From: Charina bottae
Taxonomy: Eukaryota; Chordata; Lepidosauria; Squamata; Charinaidae
Direction: 5' to 3'
Length of the DNA: 64,000 nt
Assembly (NCBI GenBank): GCA_023362775.1
Contig: JALMGJ010000001.1
Coordinates: 68,232,501 to 68,296,500 of the forward strand
Positions 1-10,560 of this stretch are shown here, in pieces. Made by a program: the position numbers and the translations under genes. The notes below the pieces were generated by a model. That model saw only the letters and a list, made by a program, of their open reading frames with translations. It did no database searches and was not told the origin of the DNA. Positions within the stretch are counted from its first letter, which is position 1. Each line of letters begins with the position of its first letter.

Positions 1-967
1 AAAACCTCAACTAGTCAGATCAACTTTCCCCATCTTGCAGCCTTTACATTTGTTGGGTCAGATACTCATCTTCCACACCACTATTTGGCAGTCACCTTCA
101 CTAAAAATGCTGTGGATGAAGTGAGTTGTAATCCAACATGCCTGCAAGTCTGGGAAAGGCTTATAAAGTCAATAATGCTGAAGAAGATGGACCCATTTCT
201 ATGTTCCTAAACAGTCCATATTGGAGGTTCAGGGTATAGGATCTGAACCGACTCCTTAAGCAAGCTTGGAGCCATTGTAGGCTTTCCTTCTCCTCCCACT
301 CCATATATACCATCTGCTCCATGTCCTTCTGAAACTTGATTTGAATCAGGTTTCAGGGTTTTTTGGAGTTTGGTTGATCTGTGTCTGCGACTGTCTTTTA
401 CTATCTTGGACAAACGAATAGCAAGTGACAGCACATTTGGAAAAGATTCAAGATGTATGCATATCCTTTTATTTGGAGAACTATAATACTATTAATTATT
501 TCTTAAAATATCTGCAGCATTTTTTTTTACTGAGAATCTCCAGAGCAGCTACTGAAACATTAAAAAGAATGTAAAAACTTAGGAAGCATTCAAAATATTA
601 TAAGAACCAATAGTTGCAAGGGATATACAGAAGACATTTGGCCTCCCATCTAAATGTTTTCTTCTTCCCATAACATTTTCCAGAGAGATATCTTCCAACC
701 TGATATGCTAACACCTTTATTGTAGCATTTGCTTTTACAGTCTACACAGATATTGTTTAAGGGGTAGGGGAAATTTAAGCAGTTGTGCTAAAAAGTCATC
801 ATTCATTAAAATGATTTCCTGGCCTTTTGACCCATTTGCAACTCTTTTCTGTGTGTGTGTGTGCACACGCGTGTGTTTCTAACTGGGGGAAATATATGAG
901 TGAAAGAATTCTACTACACCCAAGCTTACACCCTTGATCAAAACTAGACATAACTAAGCAATTTAAT
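1..967. other. No gene recognised
   Basis: I see no supported gene or repeat family here apart from a short TG/CA-rich tract near 851-877. The open frame on the minus strand at about 207-434 has no recognisable motif and no convincing splice sites. Likely intergenic or intronic sequence. Confidence 0.5.
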
Positions 968-978
968 ATTTGGAGACT

Positions 979-1202
979 TTTTGTTTATTCGTTCAGTCGC
1001 TTCCGAGTCTTCGTGACTTCATGGACTAGCCCATGCCAGAGCTTCCTGCTGGCCGTCGCCACCCACAGCTCCCCCAAGGTCGAGTCCGTCACCTCCAGAA
1101 TATCATCCATCCATCTTGCCCTTGGTTGGCCCCTCTTCCTTTTGCCTTCCACTTTCCCTAGCATCAGCATCTTCTCCAGGGTATCCTGTCTTCTCATTAT
1201 GT
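979..1202 (-). pseudogene. BovB 3'-terminal fragment
   Basis: The minus strand encodes the last ~70 residues of the BovB protein (MRRQDTLEKMLMLGKVEGK, then RWMDDILE and HEVTKTRKRLNE) and the short 3' end with GAACGAATAAACA. It stops abruptly at CACATAATGAGAAG, a point where the other copies continue. It is the distal part of the chimeric insertion. Confidence 0.85.
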
Positions 1203-1469
1203 GAAGACATAATATAGACTTATAAAACTGACTGCTGAATTCTTCTTAGGATCTAGGCCAGTGTTTCTCAACCTTAGCAACTTTAAGATGTGTGAACCCA
1301 ATTAGGTTTGTGTCTGTGTATGTATGTGTGCATTTTAACTGCTTGAAAAATAGTACTAGAGAAAGGGAGAAATATATTTAAGTTAAAGAGACCAGCGCAT
1401 CAAAACTATGTATAATGAATTTCTGACAAAACTGGTTTCTCATGAGCTCAGTGTTGTTAAGAAGATCAT
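1203..1469. other. Non-BovB spacer inside chimeric BovB
   Basis: This spacer separates the two BovB 3' ends. It contains one half of a hAT-type MITE (from about 1259, CAGTGTTTCTCAACCTT) related to the elements at 5462 and 47821. Read in the BovB direction it lies directly downstream of the BovB 3' end at 1470, as expected for 3'-transduced flanking DNA. Confidence 0.5.
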
Positions 1470-2831
1470 GTTTTGTTGTTTATTCGTTCAGTCACTTCCG
1501 ACACTTCGTGACTTCATGGACCAGCCCATGCCAGAGCTTCCTGTCGGCCGTCACCACCCCCAGCTCCCCCAAGGTCGAGTCCGTCACCTCCAGAATATAA
1601 TCCATCCATCTTGCCCTTGGTCTTCCTTTTGCCTTCCACTTTCCCTGGCATCAGCATCTTCTCCAGGGTATCCTGTCTTCTCATTATGTGGCCAAAGTAC
1701 TTCAGTTTTGCCTTTAATATCATTCCCTCAAGTGAGCAGTCTGGCTTTATTTCCTGAAGTATGGACTGGTTTGATCTTCTTTCAGTCCAAGGCACTCCCA
1801 GAATTTTCCTCCAACACCACAGTTCAAAAGCATCTATCTTCCTTCGCTCAGCCTTCCTTATGGTCCAGCTCTCGCAGCCATAGGTTACTATGGGGAATAC
1901 CATTGCTTTAACTATGCGGACCTTTGTTGTCAGTGTGATGTCTCTGCTCTTAACTATTTTATCAAGATTTGTCATTGCTCTCCTCCCAAGAAGTAGACAT
2001 CTTCTGATTTCCTGGCTGCAGTCAACGTCTGCAGTAATCTTTGCGCCTAGAAATACAAAGTCTGTCACTGCCTCCACTTTTTCTCCATTTGCCAGTCATC
2101 AATCAAGCTTGTTGCCATAATCTTGGTTTTTTTGAGATTTAACTGCAACCCAGTTTTTGCACTTTCTTCTTTCACCTTCGTCATAAGGCTCCTCAGCTCC
2201 TCCTCGCTTTCAGCCATCAAAGTGGTATCATCTGCATATCTGAGATTGTTAATGTTTCTTCCAGCGATTTTAACTCCAGCCTTGGATTCATCAAGCAAAG
2301 CACATCACATGATGTGTTCTGTGTACAGGTTGAATAGGTACGGTGAGAGTATACAACCCTGCCGTACTCCTTTCCCAATCTTAAACCAGTCCATTGTTCC
2401 ATGGTCTGTTCTTACCGTTGCTACTTGGTCGTTATACAGATTCCTCAGGAGGCAGACAAGATGACTTGGTATCCCCATACCACCAAGAACTTGCCACAAT
2501 TTGTTATGATCCACACAGTCAAAGGCTTTAGAATAGTCAATAAAACAGAAATAGATGTTTTTCTGAAACTCCCTGGCTTTCTCCATTATCCAGTGGATAT
2601 TGGCAATTGGTCTCTAGTTCCTCTGCCTTTTCTAAACCCAGCTTGTACATCTGGCAATTCTCGCTCCATGAATTGCTGGAGTCTACCTTGCAGGACCTTG
2701 AGCATTACCTTATTGGCATGTGAAATAAGTGCCACTGTTCGATAGTTTGAACATTCTTTAGTTTTTCCCTTTTTTGGTATGGGGATATAAGTTGATTTTT
2801 TCCAATCTGATGGCCATTCTTGTGTTTTCCA
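1470..2831 (-). pseudogene. BovB reverse transcriptase C-terminal fragment
   Basis: Minus-strand frames encode the second half of a BovB/RTE polyprotein. Visible pieces are the FIDYSKAFDCVDH reverse transcriptase motif, KGVRQGCILSP, RYADDTTLM with the catalytic YADD, and the C-terminal RTE region with FELWCWRKILGVPW and FGHIMRRQDTLEK. The coding frame is broken: the RT part (about 2305-2586), the YADD part (about 2065-2298) and the C-terminal part (1514-2077) lie in different frames. The endonuclease half is missing because of 5' truncation at 2831. It closely matches the full-length copy at 57401-60635 and is non-functional as it stands. Confidence 0.9.
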
Positions 2832-2842
2832 ATTTGGAGACT

Positions 2843-4369
2843 ACAGTATCTCTTTTATTCCAAAATGTAACTCCATGATTGGGGAAGAGGAGGAATCAGA
2901 ATATGAAACATTATGTTTCTCTTCTTACAACAGTTAGTAGCTGGCAAAGGAAATAATTTGCATGTGGGAACTAAAGCAGGGGCAAGGAGTTACTCCCTAT
3001 CTCTTTCTACTAACTATACCATGACCTCCATTCAAATAATATGCATCCCCCACTTTGGATACTTTGAAAAAAGACTTCAGGAGCCCATTATTGTAACTAA
3101 TTTGTCTATAAGCATTTATGGCACCACAAAACTCTTTTTGCTGCTCTATTTCAGTATTCTTCCAGTGAAACTTTTAGTTATTACTGTAACACAAAAGTAA
3201 AACTTCATGTTGGGTATCTGTGAATACAGATTTTTTAAAAGCATCAACAAAGCCCCAGTAACTTCTGGACAAACACAAATTGCTTAAAGTGAAAATAAGT
3301 CTTAAGAGGAAATGATGCATTTTTCCTGTCAAGGTATGTTTCCTTTACCACAGAAAGGGTAGCCTTATATTATTTGCAATGAAATACTATCCTCTTGATT
3401 TTTATTTATGTAGGCTGTCATACACATTTGAAAACACGCAATATGTACACAAGTAAAAAAAGATAACGTTACCTTCAGGAAAATATGAATGAGTTTTCAC
3501 TGAATCCATGAGGCTGTGTTTTGTCTATATCACTTTAGGCTATAGGTTAGGAGAGAATCTCCTTATTTCAAAAATATCCAATCCTCACATGTGGAGAAAA
3601 GTGTTCTAGTTTAAATTCTAGCTCAATCTTGCCAATCTGGGCATCTTCCAAATATGTCAATTTCAACTTCCTTAAATCTCAACTGTGGCCTTGCTGGCTA
3701 GGAACCATAATTTCTTCCTGGATAGTTTTTCCCATGTAAATGCATTTTTGTAAAGATCATATTTCCAACTCTGCTTCGGTTAAGGCAAACCAAGTCTTTG
3801 TATAGGCAAAAAACAAGAACAAAAAAATGTAAATTTCACATCTCCTGCTTACACAAGTAGCTTAGTCACAGGGAGGTACAGAACTTCCCATGCACAAATC
3901 ATTGAGAATATCTGTCCTTGGCCCAGCATTTGATTTATTCTAAGAGGAGCGATTGTTTGGACCAGGGTGGATTACTGTAGAAGCTCACAAGATCCTAAAC
4001 TAGGATTGTCATTTTGAAAATGTAGCATTGATTGGGGGGAAAGGAGGGGTGGAACAGGGGAGAATTAATCAAATCCTTTGATTTCTAAATGTTTGTAAAC
4101 AGTCTAGGAACACCCAGAGCAGTTTTGAGGTGGTGTCCAAAGGAGGGGAATTGAGATACTGCACTAGAGGCGAACCTTAAGCAGAACTTCTGGAGCCTGT
4201 GCAGAGATTGTTCTACTTTCAAGCCTTGATATTTATCCTATATCCATTAGTTGCTTCTTCCACTGCTTTGACTGAAGTTTGAAGTGAACGACATGTATCA
4301 ACTATCTCCTGTTTATTTGACGGTGTTTGTATTTCTTTGGTGTTCTCCTCTCTTCTCCCCCTTTTTCAG
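2843..4369. other. No gene recognised
   Basis: About 1.5 kb of AT-rich sequence with no recognisable repeat or coding signal. It ends in a long pyrimidine tract (about 4345-4367) that forms a good splice-acceptor context for the candidate exon at 4370. Confidence 0.5.
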
Positions 4370-4453
4370 GGTCGAAAACTGATTTTGCAAGAAAGCATAA
4401 TTTCTTCCAAACATGAAGCAGCCCAGTGCGAAAGACAATCACCCAATCAGATG
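4370..4453 (+). CDS. Candidate internal exon, product unknown
   Basis: An 84-bp segment, exactly 28 codons, is preceded by a strong pyrimidine tract ending TTTTTCAG and followed by GTAAGC. Only one of its three frames is open; it starts GRKLILQESIISSK and ends SPNQM. I do not recognise the protein. No neighbouring plus-strand exon was found, so it could be a chance splice-like segment, an untranslated exon or an lncRNA exon. Support is the splice-site pair and symmetric length only. Confidence 0.25.
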
Positions 4454-5216
4454 GTAAGCCGTCAGGACTCCACCCATTGCGTGATACCATTTGCAATCTT
4501 GCAGTCGGGTGCATTGTAAGTTCGCAAGCATTCTTTTTCCCCATCAGCCAGTCAGAAAAGAGGGGCTTTCCCTTGTATTTGTGCAGTGGGGGAGGGGAAG
4601 AGAAAGCAAGCAAGAACCATTCCTCTACAGCAGCAGCAGGGAGCAGGGAAGGACAGGGCATTGTCACTAAAAAGTGGAGGGTTGTGGCTTTTTAAATTCA
4701 GCACGTTATTCAAAGTACTAGTGTGGCAGCGTGGGTGGAAAATTTCCTGTAAAAGTTTCTCATGCTTCTTTGCAGAACTTCTCACTCTTAGAGTCATTCC
4801 CCACTGCCGATTCAAAATGCTGCACTATTCCTCCATCCTTGAGACAACGGAAAACTGTTAACGGCATGGAAGCTGCTGTCCCCGTTGTTGATTCCTATCC
4901 TGCCTCCATTGCCTCTGTTCTGACTCAAGGTTGAAGGGCATTGTCCTGGTTTTGTGTGTGCAATGCCTGTCTTCCCTCTTCTGCAGGCCCTCAGACAGCA
5001 GGAAGAACGCCCACCTATTAGGACACTGCAGCAGGGATGGGTCACGTTTGGCTCTAGGTTCAGCCTGCTGCATCTAGGTTCCTTTCTGTGCTCCTGCTCT
5101 ACATCCCATTCTGTCATGACCTAAGCTGGACAGAGTTTTTAAAAAATCCAAACAGATTGAATTTAGAACAAACAGTGCTTTTAATTAAGATTCATCTCTC
5201 CGGGCTTTCCTTTCTT
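4454..5216. other. No gene recognised
   Basis: There is no recognisable repeat or coding domain. Several short frames on both strands overlap without motifs. Confidence 0.45.
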
Positions 5217-5310
5217 GATATTTATTTATTTATTTATTTATATGGCTGCCCATCTTGTGAGACACAACTCTGGGTGGCTAACTGCAATAATAAAACACAA
5301 CAATAAAGCA
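5217..5310 (-). repeat. CR1/L2-group LINE 3' tail
   Basis: A (TTTA)n tract is followed on the plus strand by TGGCTGCCCATCTTG and CTCTGGGTGGCTAA. This is the reverse complement of the conserved 3' end of the CR1/L2-group LINEs seen elsewhere here (GCCGCCCAGAG, GGGCGG, AATAAATA tail). No coding part remains. Confidence 0.55.
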
Positions 5311-5461
5311 GTCCAACAAACCAACCAAAAAGAAAAGAAAAAGAAAAAGATATACTAGCAAATGCTGAGTTTGATTCCTTTGTGCTTGATTTGCAACCAT
5401 GGGGTTGGGGAGTGTTTGACCTCTCATTCCACACTTTCACTATTTCAAGCTTGCACTAAGC

Positions 5462-5597
5462 CAGTGTTTCCCTACCTTGACAACTTCCTGATGTGTGGCT
5501 TTCAGTAGCCAGAATTCCCCAGCCAGCATGGCCATTGATGAGAATTCAGGGAGTTGAAGTCCATACATCTGGAAGTAACCAAGATTGGGAAACACTG
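5462..5597. mobile_element. hAT-type MITE, 136 bp, with 8-bp target duplication
   Basis: The terminal inverted repeats are CAGTGTTTCCCTACCTT at the left and its near reverse complement ending GGGAAACACTG at the right. The element is flanked by CACTAAGC (5454-5461) and CACTAAAC (5598-5605), a 7/8 match of the length typical of hAT transposons. The interior is an imperfect fold-back with no transposase, so it is non-autonomous. It belongs to the same family as 47821-47954. Confidence 0.85.
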
Positions 5598-5879
5598 CAC
5601 TAAACCAATGCAGCCATAGCATTAAAGCACTTATAGTACTGCTGGTTGAGCAGTCTTATGTTCTTGCATGATTCTGATAGAGCACTGTGTCTAGGTAGAG
5701 CAGAGTGTGGCAGATGATTCTGACCAGGGACCAGACCTGGGGCATGCCTGTATCAATGTGATGGCAAAGCATAACAGATTTTACACACTTTACAGCTACT
5801 GATGGATAATAACAGATTTTACTTTCCTTGTCCGCCTAAGGAGAAAAGCAATATTTTAACACTGGTACAGCTAAGGACA

Positions 5880-6195
5880 GGCGCGATGGCTCAGTGGTTA
5901 AGATGCCAGGCTTGTCAATCGGAAGGTCGGCGGTTCGAGACCCGAGTGCCGCATGACGGAGTGAGCTACCGCACTCGCCCCAGCTCTTGCCAACCTAGCA
6001 ATTCAAAAGCATGCAAATGCAAGTAGATGAATAGGTACCACTTCGGTGGGATGGTAACAGTGTTCTGCGCACGTCATGCTGGCCACGTGACCGTGGAAGC
6101 GTCTTCGGACAACGCTGGCTCTTCGTCTAAGAAACGGAGATGAGCACCGCCCCCTGGAGTCGGACACAACTGTGTGGGGGAACCTTTACCTTTTT
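5880..6195 (+). mobile_element. Sauria-type tRNA-derived SINE, full length
   Basis: A ~316-bp element has a tRNA-like head (A-box-like GATGGCTCAGTGGTTAAGA, B-box-like GGCGGTTCGAGACC). Its body has the characteristic segments TACCACTTCGGTGGGA, ATGCTGGCCACGTGACC and CGGACAACGCTGGCTC, and its 3' end (GAGTCGGACACAACTG) resembles the BovB 3' terminus. It ends in an ACCTTTACC-type tail. The 13-bp direct repeats ACAGCTAAGGACA flank it at 5867-5879 and 6196-6208. Such SINEs are probably mobilised by BovB enzymes. Confidence 0.9.
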
Positions 6196-6435
6196 ACAGC
6201 TAAGGACAACTTAAGCCTGTCTCACTCATTGGCTGGGGATGAGATGGCAGGAATGTCATGGAGGCTCAGCAGCAAAAGCATGTTGCCAAGGCATGTTTGT
6301 AGCATGGTTAGGTGCAAGTAGGGTAAGGCCCATAGTGACATACTCATGTACTTACCTGCCACACCCTTATCTCCCAGCTCCCATTTGGAAGCGGATGGAA
6401 TGCTATTAAGTGCTCTGCTCACAATTTGCCAGTTA

Positions 6436-6845
6436 TAGGCTGACCATATGTCCTGTGTTGAACGGGACAGTCCTGTTTTTTTAACATTTCTGGACCGTCC
6501 TGTTATTTTAATATAAAAGTCAATTTTATCCTGTTTTTTAAAAAACCTGTCAGGAACTAGCCTGTCCCTGCCTCCAGGCCAGACTCTGAGAGCCAGAAGT
6601 AGCTGGAGCGGCGCAAAAGAGCCAGAGCAGCTGATTGGAGGGAACCTGGAAGAGGAATCACCTCCGCCTATCAGTGTGCGGCAAAGGAAGTGGGAGAGGT
6701 GGGCCGAGCAGCACGATAGGCGGAGGCGATTCCTCTTCCGGGTTCCCTCCAATCAGCTGCTCTGTCTCTTTCACACCGCTCCAGCTACTTCCAGCTCTCG
6801 ATTCATCTTGTCCCGTTTTTGTTTCAAGGAAATATGGTCATCCTA
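6436..6845. mobile_element. hAT-type fold-back element with 84-bp internal arms
   Basis: The ends are TAGGCTGACCATA and TATGGTCATCCTA, a 13-bp inverted repeat with one mismatch. The 8-bp GCCAGTTA is duplicated exactly at 6428-6435 and 6846-6853. Two long arms (6589-6672 and 6715-6798) are near reverse complements of each other, and an AC-GGGAC-rich outer part lies between arms and ends. There is no transposase coding region. It shares its termini with the element that carries the L1 at 39743-46086. Confidence 0.85.
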
Positions 6846-7003
6846 GCCAGTTACCATGTAACTGCATTTTGGAAATAGGATGAGGATGGGGGCAGGGTGG
6901 GGACAGGGGGAGCAGCTACCCTTAAGGAGTATTCAGGATGGCTTGTCAATGCAGCGGATGATTGTGCACCAGGGCTCAATGGCACAGAGGTGATTTCATA
7001 TAT

Positions 7004-7184
7004 CAGAGGTTTCCAAACGTTCTCAGTTCACGGCACCATTAGCAGTTCCCAAACTATGTGCCATGGCACCCCGGGGCACCACAGCAACAGTTGCATTTAT
7101 TTAGTAGTAAAATATCCTGTGGTGTCCCTGTGAGTTCCATATGGCGCCCCCAGGGCACCGCAGCACACAGTTTGGGAACCATGG
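7004..7184. mobile_element. hAT-type MITE
   Basis: The start CAGAGGTTTCCAAACGTT and the end CAGTTTGGGAACCATGG form imperfect inverted ends. The flanks TCATATAT (6996-7003) and GCATATAT (7185-7192) match at 7 of 8 bases. The interior, rich in GGCACC repeats, has no coding capacity. The termini resemble those of the elements at 53327, 56663 and 63536. Confidence 0.7.
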
Positions 7185-7894
7185 GCATATATGAACTTGC
7201 CCTTTTATAGATTCCTTTTATTTAGTTTACTGTCTTCTAATTCAGCCTATATTAATGGTGGTCATTAATGTTTTGATGTTTCTGTTTTATACATGGATTT
7301 TAGCGAAGTCATTGGGCTTTTTCTGTTTAATTTACTGTGGCCTATTTCTCTGAGCACTATTGCTAAATTTTATTTGGTTGCAAACTGTTATTGTTTCAAA
7401 TCCAGTAAAAGGCTGTTATAAACATGCGAGTTTTTCTTTTTAATGAGGGGATAATCTAAAAACAGGAAGCCAAGAGTTGTTTTGGCTAAAGGCAAATTTT
7501 TGACAGATTTGAATACAATTATATGGGAAACAATTTCTGTGTTGTGTTTTTGGGAACTCTCTTAAAGATATTGGAGAAGGCATTGGTAAAATCAGATTTG
7601 AAACAGCAGATTAACAGCTGGAAATGGGCAGTGGCAGCTATCAACTGCACTTCTGCAAAATGTAGGAATAGCAATGGCAATGAATCAGATTCAGATTATT
7701 TTCCTTCATGCTTTAAAAATGCACAACTAGGGTCATTCAGACTGTAGACCTAATTAGGAGTTCTGTTATCATGCTGCCTAGCAACCATATGGCATTCAAA
7801 GAGTTTGTGCTAAATGTCCTAATGATTTATGTTCTATGTTCTCGAGGCTGGTTTGGTCTGCTGAACACTTTGTTTTTTTAAGACCCTTTTTCTT
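7185..7894. other. No gene recognised
   Basis: AT-rich sequence with no supported repeat or coding feature. The short open frame at 7523-7747 lacks motifs. Confidence 0.45.
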
Positions 7895-8095
7895 CTAAAG
7901 GAGTGTCCAGGGGGAGGTGTCAAAAAAGTCAGGATGGCAGCTACAACCAAGCAATCAAAGGCCTGCCCCTTTCTTACGTGTGCTGTAACACATATTTAAA
8001 AAGAAGACAGGGCTTCATTCCCACAGTCACGGCTGCCATCTTGATTTTGTTGATACATGCACACACCACCAACGCCCCTGATTCTGTCCGTTTAT
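7895..8095. repeat. Unclassified interspersed repeat, copy 1
   Basis: The segment starts AGTGTCCAGGGGGAGGTGTC and contains AAAAAAGTCAGGATGGCAGC, then CAATCAAAGGCCTGCC and TTACGTGTGCTGTAACA. The same blocks recur in the same order at 10825-11040. Near its end, GCTGCCATCTTGATTTTG is close to the reverse complement of its first part, so it may be a fold-back DNA element. I cannot assign a family. Confidence 0.5.
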
Positions 8096-8184
8096 TCAGA
8101 TGTTCTGTTAAAAGGAACAGTATAGAATGTAATTCTGGGTGTAAAAATAAGTTTCTTCTGTTAAAAAAAATCTCATATCAGACA

Positions 8185-8241
8185 TATCCTCTAGAAAACC
8201 ACCCCGAGTCACCAGGAGTTGGGTGGCATATAAATTTAATA

Positions 8242-8281
<40 letters not shown>
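8185..8281 (+). repeat. CR1/L2-group LINE 3' tail with (ATT)n
   Basis: ACCACCCCGAGTCACCAGG then GTTGGGTGGCATATAAATTT is a variant of the LINE 3' end seen throughout the window. It runs into about 13 ATT units (8243-8281), presumably an expanded tail. Open frames crossing it, including a poly-asparagine frame on the minus strand, are artefacts of the microsatellite. Confidence 0.6.
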
Positions 8282-8283
<2 letters not shown>

Positions 8284-8459
8284 AAATGTCTTGCCTCACA
8301 CACACCCTTCCCCCCACCCCTTCTTTTTCCTGGAATGACTCAATGAAGGGCTGACACAGAAACAGAAAAGTTCCTGACAAACATTTCCAGAGCTTTGAGT
8401 TTAGTGCTCTGTATTGTTTTTCTTCCCTCAGAATTAAGATGTACCTAGTATTAAGAAAT

Positions 8460-9505
8460 TAACCAAGTGCTCCATTACCAAAGCAACAACCCAACTTCCC
8501 ACAAGAGAAGCTGTGTAAGAACATTATTCAGACGGGCACTAATGCACTGCAGCAACCCAGAACACCAGAAAAAGGAAACAGATCATCTATACAGTATCTT
8601 CCAGCAAAATGGATACTCACTCAACTTTATCAAAAAGTGCCTGACTACCCAACCCACTACAACACAACCAACAGAAGCTATGAAAAGGATAACACTGCCA
8701 TACATTAGAAACATCTCAGAAACTACCAATAGACTGTTACAACCGCATGACATCACCATAGCACATAAACCAACCAAAACCCTTCAGAACATCTTAAGTA
8801 AACCAAAGGACCCAGTAGCCCAAGAAGAAAAAAACAGGAGTTATCTACAACATACAGTGTAAGGATTGTAACAGCCACTATGTAGGATAGACTGGCAGAA
8901 GACTAGCAGAGCACATCCACGGACACCAACTAGCAGTCAGAAGACACAATGAAAACTCCTTAATCTCACAACACATGGACAGATTCAACCATACTTGCAA
9001 CTGGGAAACTGTGAGCATCTGAAACCAAGCCAAATCCAAAAATGCTAGAGAATTCCTGGAAGCTTGGCACTCAGACAAAGCAGCCATCAACAGACACATA
9101 GAGGTAAACATGTACATACCATTCATAAGAGACAATAGAAAAGCCAAAAGACCAGAACACCTCCTTGCCAGCAATCAATACCCAGATATGGAAAAATTAA
9201 CACCAAGATTAGCACCAGAGGAACAATCAAACAGCATAATATACCCTAATCAAGGAACTATTAACTCAGTCAATCAACCAAGCAGCAAACAACAGCCCAA
9301 TCAAGGAAGTCCTAAGGGGAGAACCTCCACCAACACAAGCAGGACAAGCCATGGTATATAAACAGAGAGCACTATCACTCCCTTTTCGCACTGAAGATGT
9401 TACCTAGTCTGGCAATGAAATGTCTGCAAGAAAACAACAAGGCTCAGAGAGCACCAAGGACTCCACAGTTCAACCCTGAGCTACAAATATTCTCTTTGAT
9501 TGGTG
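8460..9505 (+). pseudogene. Penelope-like element fragment with GIY-YIG endonuclease
   Basis: The first frame (8467-8862) encodes the region between reverse transcriptase and endonuclease of a Penelope-like element (NGYSLNFIKK, LPYIRNISETTNRLLQPHD). After a frameshift in an A-rich stretch near 8825-8840 the next frame continues as a GIY-YIG-type domain: IYNIQCKDCNSHYVG, then TGR, HGHQLAVRRH and REFLEAWHSD. The conserved Gln after YVG is replaced by TAG (about 8888) and a TGA lies near 9020, so it is inactive. The 3' part carries CTGGCAATGAAATGTCTGC, shared with 16396-16791 and 30365-30710. TTAAGAAAT flanks it at 8451-8459 and 9506-9514. Confidence 0.8.
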
Positions 9506-9514
9506 TTAAGAAAT

Positions 9515-10224
9515 GAATTTGTTCTGTTACATTATGAAAAACTCCAGGTGATTTCATGAAAACATTATGCAGAAATCTATAGATGGTTGAATGAGCTGTT
9601 CTTTATTTATTCTATAAGCAGAAAATACAACCACATATACCAGAAATGTACATCTCCTTGAAAAAGTGTGGTGCTGATATTCATATCTGAGGTCCCCTTA
9701 GATGTGTGCAGTGTTAGCACTTGTCATCCATAAGTAAGAGATATAGCTGTGGAAACCAGGTTTTTCCCTGAAATCAAACTGCCATGTTGTGGTTCACCAC
9801 ATGGGCCAACCACATGTAAAATCCCAGGCAAATGCTAATATCAAATCTTAAAACTTGCATCTGAAAAATAAAATTCCCTTAACCTGCATGAATTTGTTGT
9901 ATTTCTTTCCTTTTTTAAAAGCACATGAGTTACAGGCTATGATAAGCTTTTGTGATACTGCACATCTTAAGTTATACTGCATTCATAATATTGCCAACAA
10001 TGTTAGGAGACAGGACTTTTTCACACAGGGTCTTCAAACTCCCAGATCAGCACCACTCTTTGTGATCTCATCTGTTAGCTGGGCCTATTTATTTCCAGAT
10101 GAGCTGCAGAGCATCTCATAACACAGTTTAAGCCATGTCCCTTTTGCTGCACTAAAAATCTGGAGAGTTATTGGTTTTGTTCTTGTTTTTGAAAAATGCT
10201 TACAACATGAAATAAAAACATGAA
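9515..10224. other. No gene recognised
   Basis: There is no supported repeat or coding feature. The frame at 9855-10121 lacks motifs. Confidence 0.45.
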
Positions 10225-10400
10225 CCAGAACCAGGAAGCTGAGCTTGGAAGCAAAGCAGGGTTGGGTCTGATCTGTAGGGTAGCCTGGGAAGTAAAAAAA
10301 AAAAACCTCAGAAGAATGCAATGGCAAACAATTTTTATATTATTGCCAAGAAAATTACAGTATATGATATGTCCATGAAGTCACCAGGTTTGAATGCCGT
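10225..10400 (+). repeat. Possible 5S-rRNA-derived SINE remnant
   Basis: GAAGCTGAGCTTGGAAGC and AAAGCAGGGTTGGGTCTG resemble the internal promoter part of 5S rRNA (AGCTAAGCAGGGTCGGGCCTG). They are followed by ATGGCAAACAATTTTT, ATTGCCAAGAAAA and ATGAAGTCACCA, a tail also present after the clearer 5S-like copy at 52880-53078. It is diverged. Confidence 0.5.
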
Positions 10401-10560
10401 TATTTGCAGGCTTGTCTCCTAGGTCAGCTAGTTAGGTTTTGGTGTCCACCACATTTCTAGGGTTAGCAACAGTGAAAGTGACAGCAGGTCAGCTTCAAAG
10501 TATTTTGGAGAAATTGGGGAATGAAACAGCAGCAATGTAGGTGTGCCCCAGACTCACTCC

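Larger units (their letters stand above)
979..2831 (-). mobile_element. Chimeric 5'-truncated BovB (RTE) LINE insertion
   Basis: The block reads as BovB in the minus direction and is bounded by the 11-bp direct repeat ATTTGGAGACT at 968-978 and 2832-2842, which looks like one target-site duplication. Inside it are two different BovB 3' ends: 979-1202 (last ~220 bp only) and 1470-2831 (reverse transcriptase region to 3' end). They are separated by ~267 bp of unrelated DNA. The two 3' ends differ by several substitutions and a 9-bp gap, so they are not a fresh tandem copy. The target repeats suggest that all three parts arrived in one event. Alternatives are unequal recombination or two insertions with a chance match. 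Confidence 0.75.

Noticed and set aside
1408..1911. 167-codon plus-strand frame
   Set aside because: It lies antisense over the BovB 3' region, whose minus-strand coding text is unambiguous.
5880..5960. tRNA-like sequence with A and B boxes (also at 17513 and 61240)
   Set aside because: These are heads of tRNA-derived SINEs, with SINE bodies and target duplications, not functional tRNA genes.
8108..8380. Minus-strand frame with a long asparagine run
   Set aside because: It is a translation of the (ATT)n microsatellite and the LINE tail, not a protein gene.
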